A stretch of DNA of 64,000 bases. Origin: Mesodorylaimus sp. YZB2_4 (lineage: Eukaryota > Nematoda > Enoplea > Dorylaimida > Dorylaimidae). The DNA lies in NCBI GenBank assembly GCA_030248295.1, contig JASANH010000737.1, positions 23,927 to 87,926 of the forward strand, read 5' to 3'. Below are positions 12,487-24,952 of the stretch, in pieces; position 1 is the stretch's first letter; the number at the start of each line of letters is the position of its first letter. Made by a program: the position numbers and the translations under genes. The notes beneath the pieces are model-generated. The model did not search any database and was not told where the DNA came from. It was given only the letters and a program-made list of their open reading frames with translations.

Positions 12487-13564
12487 TCACGGCCTGTTGC
12501 TGTAATGGTAGCATCCTGGTTTGGGTGCGAGAAAGCCGTGCTTAGACGCGTCTGATTGATCGAACATGGAAATTTCGCAATCGCCATTGAGATACCAATT
12601 GAAACTACGACACGGCCTCCTTATTGCGCATCGATACGCGCAGTCGTTCACAGTGGCCATTGACTTATCGATTAGAATAATTGCGTCTTGGTTTATGCAC
12701 GAGTTCGGAAAATGGTCGTAGTCATGCATGGTGTCTGCAAAACAGTTTAAAGGTGCACAACCAAAGAGTAACCCCACTAATCGTAAGACTTGCTCGCTGC
12801 GTCTTACAGACTACTGTAGCATCGAACACCGCCCCATTGTGGCCATCACGCAGACTCACTTGTCAGAGCGCATAAAGGAGGCAAAAGTGTTTCGCACGGG
12901 ACGTCTTCGAATTTGCTAGAGTTGGTATTCAGAACCAAGCACGCCCCATCCCCTGGATTGGGATCGTCAGTAAGACGCCCTTGCAGAAATGTCACGTTCA
13001 CATTTTGTTTTGCGTGGGTAATGTTGGCGAAAGTGAAGATTTGGGTGAACGGGCCGAAGACATTGCCATTAACATTTGCCATTGGGTTGTTTTTCATGCT
13101 CACGTAAACGTATTTGACGCCAAGGTTTTTCTAAAAAAGTTTGAATTCGAAGAACCGTAAGATGTCAAGGAAACCTGAAAAATGCATACCGCCATATGAT
13201 TCGAAATGATTGCGGTCTCCTTGTTTGTTAAAATCAAACCCAAAAGAGCGTTTTTGCTCTTGCAAACTCCATACGCATCGTCCCAATTGCTTTTTATGTA
13301 GCCCCCACTGGATGTGTCCGATGGAAGGAAGAAACAGCGGCCCCCAACTGCCACTCCGCCATACTCAGTCGAACAGATTTGTTTGAAATCGATTGGATCA
13401 ACGCAGTACTGACCTGAAAAAGGGCTGCGTAGCATCGTGAATTCATGCGATGCGTGTGGATTTTTGTCAATGCTCATGTGGAGATTCCGCGGCTCGCATA
13501 TGAAAAATGTTTTCTCACTTTCAACAACAGACACTAGGCAGAAAATGAATAAGTGGCGAATCAT
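12487..13564 (-). CDS. Secreted C-type-lectin-like plus PAN/apple protein, copy 1
   Basis: Four exons, 13519-13564, 13190-13413, 12860-13130 and 12487-12734, join with GT-AG and matching phase to 262 residues. The first exon is a signal peptide (MIRHLFIFCLVSVVES). Exons two and three make one C-type-lectin-like fold: WDDAYGVC, a LTNKE segment, then GDGACLVL and a terminal DVPCETLLPPLC. The usual calcium-binding EPN/WND set is not evident, so sugar binding is doubtful. Exon four is a PAN/apple module with C-x-FNWY and paired cysteines, ending at TGA. The frame is also open through the first intron, which would add about 35 residues, so splicing there is likely but not proven. AATAAA follows 37 bases after the stop. 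Secretion, and binding of carbohydrate or protein, are inferred from the domains. Confidence 0.82.
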
Positions 13565-16063
13565 TATGGGCAGGGCATTAAAAAGGGGAATGGTCCAACG
13601 CGAATCGTGAGAGAGAAGATTGTTGGTCGGAAAAATGTACCTAACGGCTCTAAAACTGTAACTGTGGACGATAAAGTTGGTTAGAGAATGTGAATTTCCT
13701 GAAAAAATTGAAGCCTAGTCTGACTGAAGAATTCAAGAGAACTGAGGTACGACAGCTCACAGTCGCAGGTATGAGGCCCCTTATAGGCAGCCTTTGTCCC
13801 AATGTTCAGAAACTGACGTGGGCGAAAGGTCGAGGCTCGACCTCATAATTAATACAAGGTATTCCGTGTGAGACATGGTAACTTGCCAGGAGGCAGAAGT
13901 TTTTGTGCCGCCTCCTTTGTCAGTGATCATCAAGGCACAAAGATGTTTGGGTTCTGCCAGCAAGAAAGGAGGAAAAAGCTCCACAAGAATCAAATAGACT
14001 GCTTTCTTGTCTTTTCACACCAAGACCTTTCTGAAAGATCAATATTCTGGATCTGTGACCTGTCTGAAGAAGTTGCGAGCAGCGGCTTGGAAGCAGGTCC
14101 GATTCTCGCGTACACAAACCAATAAAGCGGCAGCAGCAGTGACTAACAATAAGCCATTGCCCGACAACGAAGTATTCCCGCGAGGCAAGCTTCAGTCCCT
14201 GACAACAAGGAAGCATACCGAAATCTGGTTCTGTCCTGCCAAAAATTAGAAGGCATCAACAGTTGTGTATGATCCCATGCAGAACTGCGCATCTCTGTTT
14301 TCAGCTTTTCGTAACAGAAATACGGCGGCGGGTGGCTCACGATCGACGATTTATCCGCAGTTTCACTCTGTGCAGTGTTTCTTTTGCAAGTTCTGTTTTC
14401 TGTCATACTGTATACTGCACTGATGGAATTGTCTGAAAAAATACTAGGGAAGGAATCAAAAGTTTTTTAGAATAAAGCTGGAATCCTTGAGGGATTCAGC
14501 AGAGAAAGCGTTAGACAGATAATTTACGATGGCTAATCATATTTTCTGTTCCCCGACTTTTTACCAAGCGATCAAATACACGTTCAGCGACAGGCGAAAA
14601 AAATGTTTGCACACGTTTATGGATCGCGTTAAAAATGTAACAGCCAAGAAGAGAAGACTCGGTGTCCGCTGTGATGGTCATTGTGAAGCTCGAATGCTCC
14701 CGACATGTAGCTCAGGGAGACCTGGAGATAGACACACTCTAATGAGCTGGAACGAGAATCCGTGATTGCGCCTTTGTGAAACTTTTGTCGCAGGAAAGAG
14801 GGCCATTGTGCCTCCAATGATTATGATTGGGCACCAAGTGCCAGAAGCTCGCACTTCTTTAATTACGCGCCTGCGCGCCGCTAATGACATTGAAGCGGGT
14901 TCGCCTGCTTCCTCTCGAGATATGAAGAAAATATACTGAAACCGGCAGAATAGACCGAGCAAAATGTATCCAATTTCCTATTCGATGCTCTCCGTTTTCC
15001 ATTTTTGGCTTCGCAGGCGGTTCAATGGAAGACTACTTCTATCATAAGCGACTAATAATCGATTTGTTCTTAATTACGAGTATGAACATTGATTCGTGTT
15101 TTCATTCAGCTTCACTGGCCGATAAAACTTTTTACAGTGATGAAGAAGTTTTTTTGACGAAGGCACAAACGAGGGTATTGTTCGTGAATCGAACTGAAAT
15201 TTACATATTTAAAAGTGACATGAAGAAGAATTGCGCTTTGACTTCACTCAAGCTAAATATTTTGATAGTCGTCGGTGAGATTTCATCATTTTGTCAGGTT
15301 TTTTCGAGGCTAGACCACTGAAAAAACTCGGAAAAGTCAAGGAATCCAACAGTTGCCTGGGAGAATCAGCGGGAATAGAGTTGAGTCAAGCTTTCAACAC
15401 TCAGTTATGTCCATTTTTCCTCAAAAAAACCGTCAAGTCTGGAAAAAAAACTCACTTCACTTTAGTCGCTGACCACTGCTGATCAGTTGGCCAGACACCC
15501 CTAACATTTTGCTCAAAGCTTTTTCCGCCTACTAGGAACATATTACAATTTTCGGCTTCGCAAAATTTGACTTAACCACTGGCAATGTGCCCTCGCTAAT
15601 GGTCCTTGCTCATCTCGATGGACTCGGCTGGTTTTTTTCAAAAACCACTTAGTACTCGACGTAATAAAGATTGCATTGATAAGAGATAACGACTAATCGC
15701 TTTCTTAGTGAACTGGCCTTGTTATGCATAACTGCGCGAAAGTAAAGGTTTTTTTTAAATGTTGATCCATCGTGCTTAACGTTATGGAGTCGATATGCTT
15801 ACAAAACAACCTAATGTCTCAACAACCGCCATGGAACACGCGAAAATGTTTTGTTTTGCAAGCGAAAAGAATACGTAGATTCACATTTGCAAATATGGTT
15901 ACAATCGTGAGTGAACTATCACTATTCTGTAAATTTTTGTATCATATACCTCTCAGCTTCCCTGGAGGGCGCTACAGTGGGAACCAATGCACGCATGCGT
16001 CTTGAACCACACTCCACCAATAACTGCCTGCATCGATGTCGTCCAAATCCACATGCTCGCGTC
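13565..16063. other. Intergenic stretch with dispersed-repeat fragments
   Basis: About 13785-13910 matches the segments at 22480-22600 and 31240-31360 (shared GACATGGTAACTTGC). About 14660-14820 matches 25530-25660, 31795-31930 and 33815-33950 (shared GGTCATTGT and CCCGACATGT). About 15465-15610 is one arm of the foldback family seen whole at 34313-34800 and 57941-58375. I see no gene. Confidence 0.6.
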
Positions 16064-19000
16064 TTACGGCCTGTTGCTGAAGTAGTTGCACCCTTGTCTG
16101 GGTGCGAGCAGGCCTTTCTTAGAGGCGTCTAGTTGATCCATGGCGGACAGTTCACAAATGCCGATTGAATACCAGTTGAAACTGCGACACCACTTTCTCT
16201 TAGAGCATCGGAGTGCACAGTCGTTTATAGTGATGATTGACGTTACATTCGTGATTACAAATTTTTGATCAATGCATGAGTTTGGAGCATGCTCGAAATC
16301 TTTCATGGTGTCTGCAAAATAAAATTAGGTCTTACAATTAACGAAGTACAAGGTTGAGACATTTTACTATCTGTTATCTTTTGGAATGTACACGCGGCAC
16401 CATGGGCGATCCGAGGCTGGCAGCAACACTTGGACGGCTAAGCAATGTCGACCTAACCTCTTATAACAGAACCCGCCATTTTTAAAATCTGCATAGTGCG
16501 CGCATATGTGCATATCTTGTTGAGTAAACAATGTAACCGTGCTAAGGAGCAGATATTTGTTTCTGCTATGCGATAAGAGGTTCGGATCAGGGGTCGGCGA
16601 TCCAAGTGTGCTGCCAGCTCTGGTTCGCACCATAGGCGACGGGCGTGTATATTCCAAAGAAAGTAGGTAATAAAATGTTTTAAAGCTCACAAGCGGGTAG
16701 GACATTTTCCAAGTTAAGCACAGTCAAGGCACAATCACATACATTTGGAATTAGGGCGTCTGTAGTGAACTTGTGTTGTCCTCCTACTTTGAATGTGCGC
16801 AATAACTGTCCTACGCATCAAGGCTGTGTGCTAGACTGGTGGACGGGTGTGCGTTGGGATTAACGCGCTTACAATTTCGTGTGTGCAAACAATATACAAC
16901 CTTCTTCATAGCGCAGTCTTTTCAAGGTGGTAAGGATACTGTTACTCGATCCTCTAGTTCTTGAGTTCGGTTCCTTTCTCTGCACATATATTCAGCTTCA
17001 TACATTCATTCTGCCAATCTGTCAATCGGCTTCATGGCAACTCATCTTTTGATTCAAGCACAAAGATTCGTGTGAAGTCTGTTTCTTGAAGGCGGTAGTG
17101 ATTTAATGGCAAGCAATTTTAAGTAGTGCATGAGGAGTAATAAGGGATAACACTTTACAACGGTTTTCAATGGTCGATAGCCCTGGGGCCTGTTTCACCA
17201 ACACTCCGTCCTTTGTTAACGGATCCTTTCTGAAATGGACGGAGGGAGGAGTGTTTCACCAGCATATTTCGAATCTGTACGCTGCTAGGCAGACATGCGT
17301 CAACGCCAGAGGCAGCGACTGTTTGCGACCGCAACGAAATCGTATGAGCGGTCGCTAGACAAGTCATGCAGGTACAGTATGTGCTTGATACTTGACTCTA
17401 GCCTTGGCTATCTGACAAGCTCTGTTGATTGTCTGTCTGTCTCACTTGGGCCTGGACTCCAAAGCATAAGAGTACATCTGAAATATATAGAAATGCTTTG
17501 TTCAGCAGTTGTACTGCATACTTCGGTAATACAAACGCCTTCGCTAGACGCAGAGGTCAGCGGTCAAAGTCCTGCAAAGTCTTTTAACATTCTCGCTTCG
17601 TCAGGTCTTTCGTGAAAGGCAAGAAATTTAGAACCAGAAGCCTGGAAGACGAAACCAAAGCCCATAACCCTGAACAGCGGGTTCAGAAGAGCCCTGCGAG
17701 TGTTTCTCAACTTTCTGTCGCCTCGCAGCACAAAAATTGGAAAAACCCGCAAGATTTTAGGAGCTGACGGCTGCTGACCAGCTGGCCATAAGGGTCAAAT
17801 ATTTTCAGTAGAGCTTTCTTCCGCACCAAGAGCTCGGGAATTGTCGAATAAGCATGTCAAGTTTAACTCAGTGGTTGGCAAAGCTTTCTAAGATCAAGAA
17901 GATGTAACTTTAAAATGTTTGTAATAAAATGATTGAAACTGAAGAAACCCTTTTTCATGAATTGTAGTTACTTTTATTTTATGATACTGTACCGACTGCT
18001 TTTCAACATGGACCTCGCCTAGCTTATAACTTCTTTCACTCGGCGCTAGCCTGCAGGAAATGATGAAGCACTAGAGTATTCGTGAAGATTTTGCAACTTC
18101 TCTCTACATTTGGACCAAAATTCGAATTGATCGATTTTTTGCGATAACTAGGGTTTTACGGATAGCAAAATGAAATGATTCGATTAAGATGATTCAAACC
18201 AGCAAATCGTCTGGCTGCGTTTCGTTCCTCTTTGAGATCTTTTAGATTTGAGATCTAACATCCGCATACAGATTTCTAATTTTCAAAAGCGTAGTAACTT
18301 GAAAACTCAATTTTAACTGAATCTACACTTGAATTCAGTTTTGGCGAGGAGATTCAGTCTCAGTTTCGGTCACAGTTGACTAAATTAGATAAATTCAGTT
18401 AACCGATAGATTCAATTTCAGTTTCAGGTTTCGCTAGTTTCAACGCTAGTTTCAGTATAGACCTGAGAAACAGTTCATTGCCCAGCATATGGCGACAACT
18501 TCGGACGGCCGAACAATCGATGAGGTTTGGGCAGGTATTGCAATTCGGTATAGAAGGGCACCAGTCACTACAGAGACAGAACTAGAGATCTCTGTTTGCA
18601 CTTACAATCTGTATATTCGCTTAACAGTATATGTAGATGGTGTATTTTGCTTGGTCGTGGAGTCGACTGCGGGGAATGCAAGTATGGTCACGCTAGGAGT
18701 GCATATTGTATTGGTGGGTGACTGAAGTTCAAAATGGACGTATGGAGAGTGTGGGTGTCGTCTAACGATAAGACGTATTGAGAGTGTGCATGTTTTATAT
18801 GTCCAGTGCACCAAACATTAGACAGACTGTGGTATGACTAATTCAGCTCATGCACTCAACCTGAATCGCAAGACTATGTTGAAGCAGTCTTGCGGGTACT
18901 CGGGTCTGCTACATACTGTCAGGGCTTAGGACTAAAGATTAGAGCGGGGAGGGGAGATTTTTCATTTTACTTCTTACAAGTTGCTTACAAGTTGCTTGTT

Positions 19001-19651
19001 AGTGAGAAGCTTTGGGTTCTCTAGTCCTAAGCACCTTAGACCTTTTTAAAGGGGGTACTCTATTAGGTATCGGACTATACACTCAGACTTACTCGACAAT
19101 GTGCACAAGACATGCAAAGATGTCGTGCAAGGAGTATCCGCGAATTTGCTCGCCTGGTTATGCAGCATCAAACATGCCCCGTCGCCTGAATTAATGTCGT
19201 CAAACCGGCGCCACTGCAGAAACGTCATGTTCGCTTCTAATCTCACGTGAGAGGTGTTTTCAGCGGTGTACAAAAGAGTGAACGGGCCAAAGAGATCGCC
19301 CTTGACACTAGCCTGTGGGTTGTTTTTCATCGCTATCAAAACAGATTTGTTGCCGATAGTTCCCTGAAACACGAAGCGTGAAGATGATGCACGGTTGAAG
19401 CCTGACAAGAATAAGGAGCAGTCGTACCATTACGTATTTTGAAATCGCTGCTATCTCGCTGTTTGTGAAAACCAAACTAAAATATGCGTTTTTGCTTGTG
19501 CAAATGTCGAATGCATTGTCCCAAGTGCTTCTAATATAGGCGCCAGTTGATGCGTTCGAAGGAAGGAAAAAACAGCGGCCCCCATTCACCACTCCGCCAT
19601 ACTCGGTCGAACAGATTTGCTTGAAGTCGATTGGATCCACGCAGTACTGAC
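16064..19651 (-). CDS. C-type-lectin-like plus PAN/apple protein, copy 2, signal exon not found
   Basis: Exons 19428-19651 (224 nt), 19093-19363 (271 nt) and 16064-16311 (248 nt) have exactly the lengths and phases of copy 1. The lectin-like half has STWDNAFDIC, GDGACLMLHNQASKF and a terminal DTPC. The PAN exon holds CRSFNWYSIG and ends with TAA. The intron before the PAN exon is 2.78 kb, against 125 bases in copy 1 and 198 in copy 3, and contains repeat debris. Upstream of 19651 there is a good acceptor (TTCGTACAG) but no ATG-led signal-peptide exon that I can identify, so the start is missing, distant or lost. It may be a pseudogene in its 5' end, although the three visible exons are intact. 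Confidence 0.7.
17166..17380. repeat. Inverted-repeat element fragment inside the long intron of lectin copy 2
   Basis: GTTTCACCAACACTCCGTCC and, inverted, GGACGGAGG...AGTGTTTCACCAGCA face each other around a HpaI/BamHI-like TTAACGGATCC core. The block GTTTGCGACCGCAACGAAAT resembles the insertion element at 20652-21070. Confidence 0.45.
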
Positions 19652-20403
19652 CTGTACGAAGAGCACATGACACCTTCTATACCATCTAAATGTGTCTCAC
19701 TTTTAACCGTGGCTGTACTACAGACATCACAAGCTCACAGTTCAAACCCAGTCATAGAACAGGGGTCTCCTTACGCTAGTCCTGCCCACAAGCCAATCAA
19801 ACTACAGCTGTATCTGCAGAACGATGTTGAGGGTCAAACGAATAACATTTTTTAAATGTTCACGCCAAACGCATTAGCTTTTGGTCTGCCTCTCAAAACC
19901 CAGTTTCACTTCACACCGCTACTTTTCCCTGCGCAAATGTAATTATTTCTAAAAAAATCTGTTAGCAGACAACAAAAAGGTTAGCCCAGCCACCCTACTC
20001 GAACCATATGCGAGGCAAACGGGGTTGGCTGGGCTTCCTCGGCGGCACATGCTTAAGTGGGTTATACTTATCTGGACGTGATATATCTTTTATGTTGCCT
20101 TCAGGGCGAGGCTCACAATCGTTCTTCCACACTCACCCACAACGTATGTCTCTGTGATGTACTTGGTACCTCGTGAAGTTCATGAGCAGACACGGTAGTG
20201 CGGATAAGAGTTTCTGACCATGAAATGGACGATCTTTAGGCGGTCTTTACGAGTAATTTCAATGGCGCGGGTTACCGTTCCGTTTGATGCTTCTCTTTTA
20301 AAGAAGTTTGGAAAAGGTGTATGACAGTCAAGTCACTCAATTCTCTTAGTTGTAGGAACAAGTGTTTTGAGCCAAACTAGTTTCTAGCAAAAAACTAAAA
20401 ACG

Positions 20404-21625
20404 GTTTTATTATTTTCAAAAAAGTCTGTTATGCCAGACTCAAAACTTTTAGACCAGCCAATGCACACAGTGGAGCCCGGGCTTAGAATGGTTGGTCTAC
20501 TCGGCCACAAGAAAAACGAGAGGTGGCCCAACATGTTAGGCACTGCAAACAGCTTGTAATTGCTCGCACACATACTGTACGTATGCATGGATATGTCAGC
20601 ATCCAAGCCGCAAAGCTGTGTTCTGTGTACTGCTGCTGTTCATACAGGCTCCCCTACCCTGCTACGGGCACCATGCGACTAAACGCGTCAAGCGACTATT
20701 CGCAACCGCAACAAAATCGACTGCGAGGTAGCGTGCGGCCCTGTACCAGGCGTCTGGGCAGCGTCTGGCTGGCGAGCCTGACCCCATAGTCCGTGCTAAT
20801 GATAAGTTGTCTTGCTGTACGTCTTGCCTTATTTAAACCGTTTTTGGTTGATTAAGTGCCTTGCGATTGCATTTTTAGCGCTACCTGTAGTACCCTATAG
20901 CTGTTGTTGGGAATGGAATGGAGCAATTGATGTCGATGCGCCTAATACAGCACAGTACATCCCTTGGCGCAGCCGCGTATTTTGCCGCACGCCACCTCGC
21001 ACCCGCTTTCGTTGCGGTTGCGAATAGTCGCCGGACGCGTTTAGTCTCATGGTGCCCGTAGCAGGGTAGGAAATAGAAAAGTGCCTCCCCAAAGACAGCT
21101 GTGCTGGTCCACACGAGCAACCTGCCTACTGTATGCTAAAGCTGTAGCACTGCGAGGGAAGTGATTTGGCTTGTCGTTAGACCTATGCCTCGAGGTAAAC
21201 TGAAAAATATTTTGCCCTTCTTTCAACTTTATGTTTACGCTCATGGTTTATCATATCAGTAATGACACAATCGAGGGTGAACGGACACATGACACAAAAT
21301 GATTTACTTATCCGCGAGTCGACGAACACTCTCTAGTAACAATAAGAGCAAGCGCTACTACACATAGCCCGAGCCATAGACACTCCAAGCCCACTTTGAG
21401 GACCACAAGCACAGGATTGCGTGATTCTCTGCTCGTTGCCAAGATCAGTCGTCCTGCTGATATTCATGCAGAAAAAGTAGCCTCTGCTCAGACATTTTTC
21501 CTAAAGCGTGTTTGCGTGAAGCAGTGGCCGAGTAGACCAGCCATCCCAAGCCCTAGTTCCACTGTGTGCATTGGCTGGTCTAAAAGTTTTGAGTCTGACA
21601 TAACAGACTTTTTTGGGAATAATTC
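20404..21625. repeat. Composite inverted repeat with an inner inserted element
   Basis: The outer arms are 20406-20475 and, inverted, 21557-21622: both carry AAGTCTGTTATG, TTTTAGACCAGCCAATGCAC and ACAGTGG. The block from 20404 to 20650 continues at 21090-21260 in the same order as one uninterrupted copy at 56480-56870, so 20652 to about 21085 is an insertion. Confidence 0.75.
20652..21070. mobile_element. MITE-like insertion with long terminal inverted repeats
   Basis: CCTACCCTGCTACGGGCACC at the left end is repeated inverted at 21049-21070, and the arms continue through CGACTATTCGCAACCGCAAC and its inverse. The related copy at 56480-56870 lacks this block between GCAGGCTC and CCAAAGGCAG, which gives an empty site. 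No transposase is visible, so it is non-autonomous. Confidence 0.75.
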
Positions 21626-22329
21626 AGTTTGTGTCTGCCCCAGTAAGTACGCTCTTGCTGCTTTGTGTCGCAGTAGAGCTTGATATTCGAGGAAAATCGG
21701 CCATGATTAGCAGTAATCAGGCACATAATCGATTATGGGTGAATTATAAAAGTTAAAATCCCCTGTTTTTTTCCGCTGAAATACATAAGAACCTTGGGTC
21801 AGAACATCATAAAACAACCCAAATTTTCGCACTACAGACCAAAGTTTCAGTTTCTGAACTCTGGATCGGGGACTCAGGAGGCAGTATAAATGTTCTGCCA
21901 TGCACAGAGTGGCAGAGAACTCTGTACAGAGCGCGCAGTCAGAGAGACCGTGGTGGCAAGTATAAATAAACGAACCTTAAGCACTGAAATACGCAAAGCA
22001 GGCTAAAGTCGCGAGCAACCGCTGTCATCAATCAGTTTTCACTGGATTTCGATTGCATACAAATATACTGTACAAAAGAAACTTACTAAATGAATCAAGG
22101 GGGTTTCACTTACTTTTGACTTGAGTCATCAAGCAGCAAATAAATATTTTGCGAATCATGATGCGTGGGCCTGGAAAAGAAGTCTATCGAACTAGAGATA
22201 TCCCGGGAGAGAAGTACCCATAGAAGATCAGAAGAGCAAAACTTGATCATATGGTAGCAATGTACTGGGATGGGAGCACCTTGGGTGAGTCAGTATACTA
22301 CTTCCAGTGAATGTGTTTCAGGCAGTGCC

Positions 22330-22930
22330 TGCTTTGAAGTGGCAGACAGAGAAGATATAACCAAACAAAGACGAAAAGCGATTTGGAGACTTGACAGAAT
22401 GGCTCAGACTGGTTGAATTTCGGGGGCTAAGTCATTGAAGCTACCACAGTCGCACTGCAAAAATAGTGGAACGGGTCAATACTAGCGTGGGCGCCACAAA
22501 AATCTCCCATCTTATAATTTATACATAAGCAATCGCGTTAGACATGGTAACTTGCTAGGTGAAAGCAATTGTCTTTTCGCCCACTCGCAGCACATATGGA
22601 AAGCTGTGACATACGGGTGCAAGAAAAGAAACATGAATTTTTCACAAGTTCATCAGATACTTTTGCAAAGACTTCTTACTCGCGACTGTGCGACATTTCT
22701 GAACTGTTTCATTGAAAATCGAAAAAATCACTCCCGATAAAATCAAAACACCAACCCGAAAGTTTAATAGAATACAGTTTTTTATGAGGAAAAACAGAAT
22801 GTTTGCTGAGTTTCGCCAAACAGTTCGTTCAATGTTTCGCATCAGGCAAAGCCGCATGCTGCCACCCACACCTTTCAAACTTGACTTGCTCGACTTTAAC
22901 CTGCGAATGAAATTTGTAGGCTACACGCAG
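22330..22930 (+). repeat. Dispersed repeat family R, copy
   Basis: It matches 31090-31690 in order: GCGATTGGAGA-type start, GCGTGGGCGCC, CATGGTAACTTGCTAGGT, ACATGAATTTTT, ACTTTTGCAAAGACTTCT and the end block CTGCGAATGAA. Frames across it are short and not conserved between copies, so I do not call a gene. Confidence 0.65.
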
Positions 22931-23606
22931 AACGATAGAGGATTTTTGTTGTAATATTCAAGGATTCAAAAAAGTCTGACTGATAAGATTTTGAATTTAT
23001 TTTCAATTGCTCTTCTTCAAGTTTTGTTTTGGGTTTTTTTGCCCGGTTTTTTCGTATCCAAAAACACTAAAAGGGTCGTGCATCAAACTTTGAGTTGCTG
23101 ATCAACAAGTTGTTCGGGCAACGACTGGTTCCTGTGTGCCTTTGTGTCTTAATTTCATTCCAAAACACCACTTATGACAAAATTAGGCCAGTGCTCTAAA
23201 GACTGAGGGTTTTTCAGCTCTGACCTGACTCTGACTTTTACCAACCCCAAAAGATTTCGGACGTAGCTCTGGCCCTCGGAATTGAAAAATTTTCTGACTC
23301 ACTCTTACCTAGATCAGACAAAAAATATTGATCGTGATTGGCACAGACAACAGGTTGATCGTAATTGGCGCAACAAATCTTCACAGGGTTGTCTGTTTTA
23401 TAGAAAGATATTTTACTGTAGCAGGCAGTTTTGTGCGAATGGAAATGGGGAGCCTCAAAAGGAGTGGGCCGCCTGCGACGTGAGAATTTGGAAACTATAC
23501 TAATTCTGAGACTTATTTACTTTATTTGAAATAGGTCGTGAGAAATATCTGTCGATAACAGCTATCCCTTGATAGCCTCTAGCGAGGAGGGTATTACAGG
23601 GTGATA

Positions 23607-24950
23607 GGGGCCATTCATAAAGGACGTCCACCTAAGGGGGGTAGGTGGGGGTGAGCTAAAAGTGGACGGAAGTGGATGGGGGAGGGGGAGGCTGAAGCCA
23701 AGAGGACGTCCACTTTACAAAATTGGTGGGGATATCTCGCAAAATTAGCAAAATTTTTATTACTCATTACTCAAAATCGAGTAAGCTGTTGAGCTTTGCT
23801 ACAACTTGTCCAGTCCATCCTTACTGACAGCAGGATAGCTGCTGTTTATTTCGATCCTGATTCGGTCCTCTGGTCATGGTTCAGCTGCAAAAGCTAGTTC
23901 AGTTGAACCTGGCAGGAAGAAGGATCGATACTTTCCCCATTCGCCATTTTCCTGGGTAACATTTATTCATTCTGTCATTGGGACGCCAGAGATGATGCTG
24001 GGCAGTACCAGTACCAGTGATCTGACCATCGGCATGGATCCCAATCGTGGATCCCAAAGAAATAAGATATAAATCAGGGTGATGTCTTTGGCACTATGCC
24101 CTCCAACCCGCCCTCCTGCAAGCCTGTTTTCTCGCTGTCACTGTCTATGACCACTTCGAAATGTCAGCAGCTAGTGTTCGGCTAATGATGACTTTTGTCG
24201 AGGTCGAGGCTCAACATTACCGACCCGAGGCGAGGTCGAGGTCGGGGTTGATTGTCGAGGTTGGGTCGAGGGTCGAGGTTCGAGCTTTTTTGGTAACAGT
24301 CCCTGACTTATTTTGTAATGTGTTCCGCAAGTTTAAGTCTTTCCTATGCCTTTCTGACTGCATTTTCAGGGGACAAATCACCCACAAGAATAAAAAGGCA
24401 AGCAGTCTGGACGAAGCAGGCCCACACGGCGATATAATAAAACGCTACAAGAAAAATCACTGATTTTTCTCTGTGCAAGAAGCAAGCACACTTGTGCGCC
24501 TTGTGTACAAACTGGTAAACAGCGCATTGGTTGCATCTTGCTCGTGAACCTCGAACCTCGGCCGTTTATCCTCGAGGTCGAGGGTGGTTAAACTCGGCCT
24601 CGGTCGAACACTAAGCAGAACTAACCTGCACTTAAAGCGGGATTCAATACCGATTTGGGAGAAAAAATTATGATTTCTTATTCGTATGGAGACATCATTT
24701 GCAAGCAGAGCGGGCAAAAAATTATGAGTTGCCAATCCGGCAGGCAGCAGTCGGATCAGAATGAAGACCAATGCCCATCATTTCGGAGGATTGATCGATG
24801 CTGAGATAATTGCTGTGTAACGGGGGTCCGCTAAAGGGCACGTCCACTTTTAGGGGGGCGGGGGGTCAAGGCAAAATGGACAAAAGATGGATAGGGGGAG
24901 GGGGAGTCAAAAAATGAGGTTTTTGGAGGACGTCCTTTATGGATGGCCCC
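23607..24950. mobile_element. DNA-transposon-like element with terminal inverted repeats, TA flanks
   Basis: The left end GGGGCCATTCATAAAGGACG and the right end, read inverted, GGGGCCATCCATAAAGGACG match in about 23 of 25 positions and are flanked by TA on both sides. No transposase frame is seen. Subterminal blocks rich in GTCCAC and G-runs recur at both ends, so this could be two small elements framing unrelated DNA rather than one 1.3-kb element. A related end is at about 37707-37800. Confidence 0.55.
24172..24612. mobile_element. Nested MITE-like element rich in GAGGTCGAGG
   Basis: It starts with TAGTGTTCGG and ends with CCGGTC-like GGTCGAACACTA, giving GTGTTCG terminal inverted repeats flanked by TA. 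Both subterminal regions are filled with GAGGTCGAGG on one side and the complement CCTCGACCTCGAG on the other. It lies inside the 23607-24950 element. Confidence 0.55.
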
Positions 24951-24952
24951 TA

